From assembly GCA_963920575.1 (NCBI GenBank), contig OY986964.1, forward strand, positions 16,991,987-17,055,986: a DNA stretch of 64,000 nucleotides, given 5' to 3'. Below, piece by piece: positions 1 to 10,636 of this stretch. Within the stretch, counting starts at the first letter, position 1, and each line of letters opens with the position of its first letter. Position numbers and translations under genes: made by a program. The notes below the pieces were generated by a model. That model did no database searches. It had not been told where the DNA came from and saw only the letters and a list, made by a program, of their open reading frames with translations. This DNA comes from Narthecium ossifragum (Eukaryota > Streptophyta > Magnoliopsida > Dioscoreales > Nartheciaceae).

Positions 1-1519
1 AATTGATGGCCAATAAAACCCAAACTGAAAGATTTTGGCTGCGGTTCTACGGCCGGAAAAATGTCCCCCACATGCATGAGAATGGCAAGATGTCAAAATA
101 GAGATAATTTCAGATTCGGGCACACAACATCTCATAATTTGATCCGAACAATGCTTAAAAAGGATAGGATCATTCCAAACATAGGACTTGACTTTTGAAA
201 ATAATTTATCTCGATCTTGTTTATTCCAGTGAGCAGGAGTGAATCTGGAAACAAGATAATTTACGATATGTGCAAACCACGGTCGCGGTGCCTGATCAAC
301 AGCTAAGAGATATTCATCAGGGAAGGTATCATCAATCGGGGATGAATCATTGATGAAATCTAAAGGAAGTCGAGAAAGGTGATCTGCAACCACGTTTAAG
401 GCTCCCTTTTTATCCCGTAACTCCAGATCGAATTCTTGAAGTAACAAAATCCAACGAATTAATCGAGGTTTAAGCTCTTTCTTAGTAACGAGATATTTAA
501 GGGTTGAATGATCAGTAAAGATTATGACTTTTGATTCAAGAAGATAAGAATGAAACTTTTCTAAGGCAAAGATCACAGCAAGCAATTCTTTCTCAGTAGT
601 TGTGTAGTTTACTTGAGCTTCATTTAACGTTTTACTAGCGTAGTAAATGACTCGAGGAAGTTTATCAATAGTTTGTCCGAGAACAGTACCCATAGCGTGA
701 TCAGATGCATCGCACATGATTTCAAAGGGATGGTCATAATCCGGAGAATGGACAATAGGTGCTGAAGAGAGTGACTCACGAAGGATATTAAAAGCGTTAA
801 GACAAGAATTGTCGAACACAAATGGAACATCTTTCACCAGTAAAGCACATAATGGTCGGGAGATCTTACTAAAATCTTTAATAAATCACCGATAGAACCC
901 AGCATGGCCCAGAAATGACCGAATTTGACGCACTGAAGAAGGAAGAGGAAGTTTAGAAATGAGTTCTAACTTAGCTTTATCGACCTCAATTCCTCTACTT
1001 GAAATCACATGGCCAAGCACGATACCTTCTGTAACCATAAAATGGCTTTTTCCCAGCTCAACACAAGATTAGTTTTCTCACATCTAGCAAGAACTTTGGA
1101 TAGGTTTTCAATGCATGATTCAAAGGATTGGCCAAAAACAGAGAACTCATCCATAAATATCTCTAAGAATTGTTCAATCATGTCCCCAAAGATAACAAGC
1201 ATGCAAATTGAAATGTAGCTGGAGCATTGCAAAGGCCAAAAGGCATGCGATGATATGCAAACGTTCCATAAGGACATGTAAAGGTTGTCTTCTTCTGGTT
1301 ATTTGGATCTATGGCCACCTGATTATACCCAGAATAACCATCAAGAAAACAATAATAAGATTGGCCCGCTAGTCTTTCTAAAATCTGGTCGATGAAGGGC
1401 AATGGAAAATGATCTTTACTAGTCAATGCGTTAAGACGCCTATAAACAATGCAAACTCTCCACCCTGTGGTCTGTCTAGTCGAGATATCCTCCCCTTTAT
1501 CATTTTTAACCACTGTGAT
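1..1519 (-). pseudogene. Athila-A pol, part 2: RT, RNase H and start of integrase
   Basis: Reading right to left on the minus strand, RT blocks VCIVYRRLN, FLDGYSGYNQ and FGLCNAPATFQ are followed, after a frameshift near 1210, by FMDEFSVFGQSFESC, which holds the active-site box as FMDE instead of FMDD. RNase H follows ([30 protein letters not shown]), and the integrase zinc-binding start [12 protein letters not shown] lies at about 20-100. At least one nonsense codon (HAGFYR then stop, near 888) is visible. It joins the part at 12647 across Tekay-1. The altered YxDD box and the broken frames make it non-functional. Confidence 0.85.
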
Positions 1520-3891
1520 TGTCGCGCCCCGACCCGCGTAGACCCAACCGGGCTGGGCGATGCGAAGCGGAACCTAACCTACTGCGGAAATTTTGGCGAG
1601 GTTTCCCTCTAATCGTAGTGGTTACCCAAGAAAATCATAACCATCCTGTATTAACACAAATATTACAAACCCAAAGACTGAAACTGGATATTTATATTAC
1701 AAAACCTCAAAACATGGAAATTATACATTTATAACTCCCGTAGGAGACTACCTATAACAAAAAGGTGTAAAGCTGTAAAGATCGACACCTCTCAAGCATC
1801 GCCAGACGCCGCCACGTCACCAAACACTGGCCCGGTAGGGGCGACCGAAGAAGAGCTAGCGCCAGCACCTGCAAAACATAGCCCGGGTAGGAGTGAGCAC
1901 TAAGCTTAGCAGGGAAACTACACTACGACGCTCACAAGGTAGGGAAAACAACAGTATCGCCCTTAAGCAAGACTTGGGTATGCAGCAAGGGTCCCATAAC
2001 CCTGCTCCGGTGCCCCTGAAGGGAGGCCTCAGCCATGGTCTTCCAGCCGAACTGGTCACATGTTGGGGTTGCCCTCAGCGAGACAGGAAACCACACTGCC
2101 GTCTCACTAGCAGGCACCCGACACTGCTAGGCGGGCAACCACACCGCTGGGTAGGCACCTCTTCCCCCCAAGAGACAATGATCCGGACACCGGTTTGCAC
2201 CCACAACGTCTGGCTCGAGGCCGACACGACCTCTAAACATCAAACAACATGTATTCAGGTCAAACTAACCCTATCATCGAAACGACTGAATACTACAAAT
2301 CGAGTCCTGGACCAAGCTACCCGCGACGGTCCTAGAGCTAAATCCGGACTACCCAAAAGCCCCGGATCGGCGGTCAACCCACCGCCAGCGTCCTACACAG
2401 ATGCAACTAATGCACAACACAGTGCATGATATGGACATGCGCAGGATATTACCGATAAAACATGCAGCAGTATGGGATGATATATCAAACACGGTCTGGG
2501 CACGGCACTCTGCCGGCCCGGGGTGGTGAGCAGGTAAATAAGGTCTAAGGAGCTGTTGCAGTGGTACCACCATCAACTGCCAGCAGTCCACCACAGCACC
2601 TGCACCGGGAAGCAACCCCGCAAACAACAGCTTACAGATATAACAGATAAAGCCCTCGGTGCACGCCGGCATGCAAGGCTAGGAAAAGCTGTAGGGCTAC
2701 CCCCCGTTTGTTCTAAACATCCCGGGAGTCATCACTCCCCCGGTTCACCACTGCCCTATTATAGGGCTAACATGCTTAAACATATGTACCATGTATTAAG
2801 ACAGTAGAGAAAACGATACATGCAAAGCCCCGCGAGCAAAACAAGGCAAATCCCTCTCTCTGCCATAGTCGGATCGATCCCTCCCCCAAGGGAGGATCGA
2901 TCCCTCTAATGGCAGAGAGCAAGCTCTCTCTATCGTGCCGAGTTCGATCGATCCGTCCTTCCAGGACGATCGATCCGACTCGCGATAGGGAACGCTCCAT
3001 GCCATCCAAGGCATCGGGATCGATCACCCTCACCCGGGGCCGATCGATCCTGCTCGGGTTCAGCATGCCCAACACAGACGGATCGATCGGTTGGGTTCTC
3101 CGATAAGCCGACGGCGAGAAGGACCGCCGAAAAACTCCACCAAATTCCACCAAAACCTGGGATCTAGTAGTACGAAGCATCACGAATCCAAAACCGGTGG
3201 AAATACTACAATCTAAGATGTATACAATAAGTTCTAAGCATAAGAACATCGACAGCCGGAAAAACTTCCAGAAAATCCGAAGACAGTAGGTAGGAATCCC
3301 TACCGGAGCTAGAGCAGCTTCAATCCCAGCTGCTAGGCCTTGGATCGTCCACGAGCTCCTCGAAATCCAGGAATTCTCAGCCCAAGAATCCGGTTTTCCA
3401 AAGAGATCTGATGAAGAAGGTTCTGTTTGTTTTATAGGCAAACGAACCGACTTAGCAGGATCGATCCGTCCAAGGAGACCGATCGATCCAGCTAAGAGAG
3501 CGATCGATCCAGCCAAGGAGACCGATCGATCCAGCCAAGGGAACGATCGATCCAACCAAGAGACAGATCGATCCTTCTCCGAGTCCGATCGATCCGTCCC
3601 ACAAGACCGATCGATCCTTCTCAACGATCCACGTTCCTATCAAAGACTGATCGATCCCTCTAGCAAGGAAGGATCGATCCGTCTCTCGCAGGAAGTTGGA
3701 CTGGAGTTAAGACTTAAACCCAAGCCCGGATCTTTCGATCCCGGGTCCCACTAACCATTCTAGCCCAACAAAACCACAAACATGGTCAGTGTGTGCACAC
3801 GCGAGTGTGAAACAAGCCGACAAGGCGCAATTTACCAAATTGCCCTTGCGGTCCACGACGAGCCACAGGAATAGAGGGACGGGTCCTCACA
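1520..3891 (-). repeat. Tekay-1 3' LTR
   Basis: This 2372 bp LTR matches 7858-12646 once the inserted solo LTR is removed. The ends are TGTCGCGCCCCGACCC and GGACGGGTCCTCACA. Two GATCGATC clusters lie at about 2870-3090 and 3457-3675, on either side of a TATA box. The two LTRs differ by scattered substitutions and by a replaced stretch near 3078-3115 (11834-11880 in the partner), so the insertion is not recent. The long open frames here, including one of 282 codons at 2776-3624, are by-products of the repeats. Confidence 0.9.
3428..3690 (-). promoter_or_regulatory. LTR promoter: TATA box with 21-22 bp spaced GATCGATC array
   Basis: On the minus strand a TATA box (CCTATAAAAC, 3429-3438) is preceded by ten GATCGATC palindromes between 3457 and 3690. 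In the centre of the array the start-to-start spacing is 21, 22, 21, 21, 21 and 22 bp, about two helical turns. The partner LTR has the same arrangement with its TATA at 12185-12193. The promoter role is inferred from LTR position. The array is seen directly. Confidence 0.6.
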
Positions 3892-3906
3892 TCCTAATAC
3901 CCTTAA
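3892..3906 (-). other. Tekay-1 polypurine tract
   Basis: On the minus strand TTTAAGGGTATTAGGA abuts the LTR start TGTGAGGAC. The same string occurs in Tekay-4 at 54606-54621. This is the expected site for plus-strand priming, although it is interrupted by pyrimidines. Confidence 0.55.
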
Positions 3907-3965
3907 AGGAAATCTCGTCCCGAGATTCGATAAAGGTAGGGCTCGGAACAAAAGAAACAGCTACA

Positions 3966-6720
3966 CTAGAAGACAGGACAAAAGTTACCTCGAGAAGGGA
4001 ACAGGTGCGGAAACTCCTGCCGCAAGCGCGCCTCGCGCTTCCAGGTCATCTCCTCGACGCCTCTGTGCCTCCACAGTACCTTGACCAAGGGAATCGTCTT
4101 TCCCCACAAGACCTGATCCCTCCGGTCAAGTACTCGAACAGGCTGTTCCACAAACGTCACGTCAGACTCAAGCTCGATGTCGTCCACTCTGACGACATGC
4201 GATGGGTCGGGATGGTACTTCCTCAGCATCGACACGTTAAAGGTCGGGTGCACAGCAGACATGTGTTGAGGAAGGTCCAAGCGGTAGGCTACCTCGCCGA
4301 CCCTCTCTAAGATCTCAAACGGCCCGACGAACCTCGGGGCCAACTTGCCCCCGCTGCCAAACCTGACAGAACCTCTGTACGGTGCTGCCCGCAGGAACAC
4401 ACTGTCGCCAACTGCGAACTCAAGCGGTCATCACCTCTGATCTGCATAGCTCTTCTGCCGGCTCTGAGCCATCAGAAGCCTCTGCCTGATCTGCACTAAC
4501 CTCTCTGACGACCTCCTGACGATGTCTGGACCGGTGAGTGAAGCCTTTCCAACCTCTGTCTAGCAAACTAGGGAACGACACGGCCTACCGTACAACGCCT
4601 CGAAAGGTGCTACTCCAAGACTGGACTAGTAGCTGTTGTTGTAGGCAAACTCCACCAAGGGAACGTGCTCCTCCCAGCTACCTCCTGCGTAGAGGACACA
4701 TGTTCTCAGCATGCCCTCCAAGATCTGGATCGTCCGCTCTGTCTGCGGATGAAACACCGTACTGAAGGTCAGGAGTGTGCCAACTGCCTCCTGAAAGCCC
4801 CGCCAGACCCTGCTGGTGAACCTGGGGTCACGGTCTGACACGATAGATACAGGAACCCCGTGTAGTCTGACTACCTCTCGGACGTACAAACCGCCTAACC
4901 TGTCAGACGTGTCTGTCGTCCGCATAGGCAGGAAGTGCGCCGATTTTGTCAATCGATCAACGATGACCCAAATCGCATCATTCCCCCTAGGAGACCTCGG
5001 TAGCCCGGTCACGAAGTCCATCGTGATGTGCTCCCACTTCCACTCAGCTAGTGGAAGCGGCTGTAGTAACCCCAGAGTCCGCTGGTGCTCTGCCTTGACC
5101 TTCTGACAGGTAAGGCAGCGCGATACGAACTCCGTCACCGCCCTCTTCATCCCGCGCCACCAGAACTGTCACCGAAGATCCTGGTACATCTTGGAGCCGC
5201 CGGGATGAACTATAAAGCGAGAGTGGTGGAACACTCGTAGGACGTCGTCTCGAAGAACTGGATCTGCTGGAACCGCTACTCTGCCACGGAACCGTAGCGC
5301 TCCGTCTGGCGATACTGTCCAGTCTCCGTCTGCACTCTCTGTGCCCGCTGCTGTACGTAGCTCCTCAAGCCCTGGGTCACTGTGCTGTGCCTCTAACACT
5401 CTGGCTAAGACCGCTGGCATACTCTACACTGCGTAGAGGAAGCTGCAGGATCCCTGATCCTCAAACTCGAGCCCCAACTAGCCCGTCGTCTCTTGAGCCT
5501 GCCACTGTACCACTGCCTCGACCTTGGCGGGGTCGACTGAGATCCCTGCTGCCGACACTACGTGTCCAAGGAACCTCACCTGTGCAAGCCAGAACTCGCA
5601 CTTGGAAGCCTTGGCATAAAGCCGATGCTCCCTAAGTAGCTGCAACACTGTCACCAAGTGTCGCTCGTGCTCCGCCTCTGACCGAGAGTAGATAAGAATG
5701 TCGTCGACGAACACCACCATGAACTCGCTAGGAAGGGCCGGAAGATCCTCTGCATGAGATCCATGAACGCTGCTCATGCGTTCGTCAGCCCAAACGGCAT
5801 CACCACGAACTCGTACAGGGCGTACTGAGTCTGGAATGCCGTCTTCGTTATGTCGCAATCCTGAACCCTCAACTGGTGGTAACCGGTGCGGAGGTCGATC
5901 TTCGTGAACACCGAAGATCCTCGCAACTGGTCAAACAGGTCGTCGATCCGCGGCATCAGATACCTGTTCTCCACTGTCACCCTGTTGAGCCGCCTGTAGT
6001 CTATGCAAAGTCGAAGGGTACCATCCTTCTTCTTTGCGAACAACACTGGCGCCCCCAAGGGAGACATGCTGGGACGAATGAAGCCTCTGCTGGTAAGCTC
6101 GTCTAACTGGGTCCTCAACTCACTCTACTCTGCTGGTGCCATCCTGAAAGCTGGGAGAGAGATCGGTGCGGTACCCGGTACTAGGTCGATCTCAAAATCG
6201 GCCTCTCTGGGCGGTGGAAGCCCTGGCAACACCTCGGGAAACACGTCGGTGTAGTCGCACACGATCCTGGAGAAACTGCTCTGCTGCACTCCCTCTGACC
6301 CAAACAGGGACAGGCTGGCCAGCAAGGCTGAAAGCTCGCTGCCACGCCTCCCTACACAACAAGCGAAGGAATCGGCTAAAAACCGATCCCCCAACAACAC
6401 AAACTGTGTCCCATCGGGTGTCCAAGCGACCACCCTCCGGCGACCACAGTCGATGACAGCCCGGTATGCTGCCAACCAGTCCATACCGAGTATCACGTCA
6501 AAGCCGGTCATGTCTAGCACCCATAGGTCTAGACAGACCCGGAGGCCTCCAACCTCCAAGGAACAAGATCGGCAGACCCAGTCCACCCTGACCGCTCCGC
6601 CGATCGGTGAGTCTACATACTGTGCCACCTCTAGCCGACTCGTCTCTAACCCTAGCGATGCCACGCACATGCTAGCAACATAGGAAAGAGACGCCCCAGA
6701 ATCTATCAGCATATCGACTA
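3966..6720 (-). pseudogene. Tekay-1 pol: protease, RT, integrase, chromodomain; RNase H deleted
   Basis: Minus-strand order: protease with LIDSGAS (near 6705), RT with [27 protein letters not shown] and [10 protein letters not shown] (6118-5480), integrase with [13 protein letters not shown] and SDRDPRF (5150-4630), and a chromodomain-type end [18 protein letters not shown] (near 4060) closing at 3966. After VVQWQ at 5480 the frame jumps straight to GLEFEDQGS, so the RNase H domain present in Tekay-4 is missing. In-frame stops include CAG to TAG (near 6124 and 4628) and CGA to TGA (near 5170 and twice near 4430). RT motifs A and C survive here although both are lost in Tekay-4. Confidence 0.85.
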
Positions 6721-6810
6721 AGGACTAGAAAGCTGAAAGATACCTCTGAGGACGGATGGCTCTGCCACTGCCTGCTGATACTGCTGCGGCTGCTGGTACT
6801 GCTGCGGCTG

Positions 6811-7653
6811 CTAGTACTGCTGTACGGTGTCCTGCTGCTCGTGCACTGGGAGAGTAACCACACGACCTCGCTGACAGCCTCCACCCCTGGAGCAGCTCGG
6901 TCCAGCCGCTGACCTGCACCCACCACTGCTCCCCTGCCAAGCACTGGGCCCTCCGCCTCTACTGCTATGCAGCACAACGCCCCGCGCTCCTCGCAAGGAA
7001 CAGTCTCTACGGTAGTACCCCAGCTGCCCACACTGGAAGCACGTGACTGACACGCCATGCTGCTGACCATGGCCTCCCCCTGATGAAGCCTGCCCGAACG
7101 GCCCAGCCGTCTGGAGAAACTGGCCTGCTGAACTCGGCAACTGCTGCCGGAAGTGCCGCTGACGCCGCCGCTGGCCTCTGCCGAATCCCCCTCTGAACAG
7201 GGGTCTCTGCGGCACGCTGGTAGAGGATACCGGTGGAACTGCCCGGCACCTCTCGTCCCGAAACTGCGCCCCTACCACCAAGGCGCAGTCCCGAACTGCT
7301 GAGTACGCCTGGAAGTGATAAGAACTGGTCCGTCGTCTGATCTCTAATCGAAGCCCCTGCTCAAACTGACGTGCCCTGGCCACTGGACCTACTAACCCAC
7401 CACTGAACCTAGACGGGTCCAGCTGCAGAAAGTCCAACAAGACCGCCGCAGCGGTCCGCCCATCGACAGGAGGGAGAACCCTCTCCTCGGTGAGAAAGGC
7501 CTCCTCCCGTGCGACAGAAACCGCCGTTGGTGATGGTGCAGTCCGTCTAGCTCTAACCTCCCTGACAGGTGCTACCCTGTCTGGTCGGGCGGGTCGACCA
7601 GGTCGTGCCGCACCCCGACCAACAACCGAAGGTCGGCCTCGAGCTCCCGACAT
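6811..7653 (-). pseudogene. Tekay-1 gag with in-frame capsid deletion
   Basis: The frame opens at the ATG at 7653-7651 (MSGARGRPS), the same place as in Tekay-4 (MAGARDRP). It stays open to a TAG at 6811 that replaces a CAG in a YQQ-rich tract. A CCHC knuckle CFQCGQLGYYRRDC lies near 7000-7045. About 109 codons of the capsid core are missing between RFSGG and VARARQFE. The deletion keeps the frame. The product would be a short nucleocapsid-like protein unlikely to assemble alone. Confidence 0.8.
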
Positions 7654-7837
7654 CTGCGCGATCACCAACGACAAACGAGCATTCACTCGTCAGAACCGCA
7701 AAATAAACGACACAACAATAAAGCGAAAGACATAATACATCGCAAGGAGAGCATGCAAGGATGTTCTAGACATAGAACTAACCCAGTCCACGCTCAATCT
7801 CAACCGAATCCTGATTTTAACACCCTGGGATCTACAG

Positions 7838-7857
7838 CCTAAGCTCTGATACCCAGT
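7838..7857 (-). other. Tekay-1 primer binding site
   Basis: On the minus strand the LTR end GTGACA is followed by ACTGGGTATCAGAGCTTAGG. TGGGTATCAGAGC is close to the initiator-Met tRNA site TGGTATCAGAGC used by chromoviruses. Confidence 0.8.
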
Positions 7858-8226
7858 TGTCACGCCCCGACCCGCGTAGGCCCAATCGGACCGGGTGACG
7901 CGAAGCGGAACCTAACCTACTGCGGAAATTTTGGCGAGGTTTCCCTCTAATCGTAGTGGTTACCCTAGCAAATCATAACCATCCTGTATTAACACAAATA
8001 TTACAAACCCAAAGACTGAAACTGGATATTTATATTACAAAACATCAAAACAGGGAAATTATACATTTATCACTCCCGTAGGAGACTACCTATAACAAAA
8101 AGGTGTAAAGCTGTAAAGATTGCCACCTCTCAAGCACCACCAGACGCCACTACGACACCAAACACCGGCCCGGTAGGGGCGACCGAAGAAGAGCTAGCGC
8201 CAGCACCTGCAAAATGCAGCCCGTGT

Positions 8227-10636
8227 TGTGAGGGCCCGTCCCTCTGACCTGGCTCGACCGCGTGGGTCGAGAGCCGGTTTCCTGTTGGTTTGGTTCCACG
8301 TCGGGCACGATCGGGCGATCGTGTGGCGGTTTGGACCTCGGGGGCATTTTCGTAAATATGCCCTCTGGTGGTCGGTTTCACACCCGCGTTCCACACACTG
8401 CCTTGGATTGTTGTATGTGTTTAATTAGGATCCCTAGGGTGCGTCCGATCGGAGGATCAGAGCTCGATCGGGAAAGATCGAATCGGACGGCTGAGATAGA
8501 TCTGGATTTTTTATATAAGCCAAGTCCCTTTCTCTCTTTCCTTCTCTCCTTCACCTGTCGTTCTCTTCCCTTCTCTCTCTCTCCTTCGGTTGAGGTAGGG
8601 TTTGGAGACTTGGTCTTCGGAGCTCGGATCTTGGTGGCTTGACCAGCGGGACGCGTGGAGGAGCTACCCTACTTGCTCAAGTAGGTGTTTTTACCTCGAT
8701 CCTTGGATCGGGTTCTCCTAGGATAGGTTTTATGTACTTTCACTGTAGGAATACATGTTAGAATGCTATGTAACTCTTTGTGCATGTAGTATGAAGGATT
8801 TGAGGTATTCCTACCTTGCTTTTTCCGTATTCTAACGGTTGGTTTCCGTATTATCGCCGTTTTGTCGGTTTTTGTCCATTTGGACCTAGATAGGAGATTT
8901 AACCGTCAAAAGCTGGATTTCTTCATTCCATTAGCTTCCTCATTGCTAAATACACTTGCTTGCAAAATCTCATCTTATTCCAACTCGATTTGATCCATGA
9001 AATCCAAGAAAATGAATTTTCGGCACTGTTCTGATGAACTGTGCCAAGGGCTCGACGGTCGATCGGTGCATCGACCGTCACATGTGGTTTTACGCTTTCT
9101 GGGCCTGACGGTCAACCGTCGTATCGATCGTCAGGCTCTGTCGGGATTTTGGCCTCCCACGGTCGATGGGTCGATCGACCGTGGGTTCTCTCTCATTTTC
9201 ATCCCGCCTCACGGTCGACCGTCGGATCGACCGTCGCATCGTCCGTTAGGCTCTGTCTCGTTTTGGGCTCCCGACGGTCGATGGATGGATCGACCGTCGC
9301 CCTTGGTTTTTCTTCGCCTTGGTCTCACGGTCGATTGGCGGATCGACCATGGCATCATCCGTGGACTCACAGTCGATCTCCGGATCGACCGTGACATCGT
9401 CCGTGGGCCTTTGAACTTGGTTTTCTGATCTTTCTTGGATGGATTTGATTTGTGATTAGTATCTAATCATGTTGGGATGTGTGTATGGGGATTTCATGAC
9501 GTTTTCAAAGGATTTTCCATCGGGTTTGAGGATTGATTAGAGTAAGTTTCCTTTTTGGACAAATCTATGGTTTTACTTGCATTTAATACATGTTTGATTG
9601 TAATTAAGTGCTTAGTTGATTGCTTAGCCATTAGCTAGCTATGAGTGATAGCTAATGAGAAATTGTGGAACCTTAGCCTCTTGCCGGCGAGTGCCGAGGG
9701 CTATTGTATATCTGTTGGACTTGTAACTGATGATGTGGCATATAGAGACATCTAGGATAGATGTTTGCCTAGGCCCATGCATTGTGTGCATTAGAGGCAT
9801 TTGAGGTTAGGCGGGCGATGGTTTGGGTCGCCGATCCGAGGCTCTCGGGTAGCTCGGATCTAGCCTTAGAACCGTGGATGGGTAGTCAGGAGTAGGGTGT
9901 GATTGTGTGATCAAGTCTCATGTCTTTGAGGATTCACGCTAGTTGACTCTGATCAGTATTTGAGGTTTAGAGGTCGTGTTGTCTTCCAAAGCCAAGTGCC
10001 AAGGATGGATGTTGATGCGTTCCCGACGTGGTTCCCCAAGGCTTGGTATTCCAGTTTGGGTAAGGGTGATCCTGCATGTTATTGTTCCTTGGCCTCCTGG
10101 TAACTTGTTCAGGAGAGAGGTTTCATGACAGGAGCCCTTGGGACATCAACTGGGTTATGGTACCCGTGGCATCCGTTAGACTTGAGCTGGGGGACAACAC
10201 TGTTGTTGTTTTCCTCCCTTCAGTGTGTCGTAGAGTAGAACCCTACTGAGCTTATCGCTCACTCCTACCCGGGCTGCATTTGCAGGTGCAGGCGGCAGTT
10301 CTTCTTCAGTGGAGCCGGCAGGATCGGCCATGGGCGGCGCGAGTACATCCACACTGGAGGATTATCTGTTGTACATATTGGATATTTATATATATGTTGT
10401 TGTAAACATTCTGAGGATTTTGGATCATGTATATATGTCTTTACCTTGGGAGTATAAGAATGGAATTTTGTAACTGTACAACTTGATGTTATATGAATTG
10501 AATCTGTTTTGCCTCTGGAATACAATTGCTTAATTTATCCGTCTTTTTCGCTTTGTATCGCGCCGATTTGGAGATGAATAGTGATAGGAACCCTCACGCC
10601 CCGTCCTGGATGGGTTTTCTGGGTCGGGGTGTGACA
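8227..10636 (+). mobile_element. Tekay-2: solo LTR of a related gypsy family
   Basis: This 2410 bp unit runs from TGTGAGGGCCCGTCC to GGGTCGGGGTGTGACA on the plus strand. It is flanked by CGTGT (8222-8226) and CGGGT (10637-10641), and the uninterrupted Tekay-1 LTR has CGGGT there. No interior or second LTR is present, so it is a solo LTR left by LTR-LTR recombination. A TATA box (TATATAA) lies at 8512-8518, and a long hairpin-motif array lies at 9045-9410. Short open frames in it are not genes. Confidence 0.88.
9045..9410 (+). repeat. CGGTCGAT...ATCGACCG hairpin array
   Basis: At least six dyad units of the form ACGGTCGA (spacer) TCGACCGT occur over 360 bp, for example a near-perfect hairpin at about 9157-9185 (CCCACGGTCGATGGG then TCGATCGACCGTGGG). 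Spacers and flanks differ between units while the arms are kept. The same motif and the phrase CATCGTCCGT also occur in the copia-1 LTR. Confidence 0.75.

Noticed and set aside
1893..2429. 178-codon plus-strand ORF
   Set aside because: It lies inside the Tekay-1 LTR on the strand opposite to the element, and the other LTR copies do not keep it as a complete frame.
2776..3624. 282-codon minus-strand ORF full of DRS/GSI repeats
   Set aside because: It lies wholly inside an LTR and is the translation of the GATCGATCC arrays. The partner LTR breaks it.
3457..3675. CRISPR-like array of short regularly spaced repeats
   Set aside because: The repeat is only 8-9 bp and palindromic, spacers are similar to each other, the host is a plant, and no cas genes are present.
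2860..3690. GATC sites as Dam methylation or SeqA-type sites
   Set aside because: Plants lack Dam-type control. The conserved unit is GATCGATC in LTR promoters, not scattered GATC.
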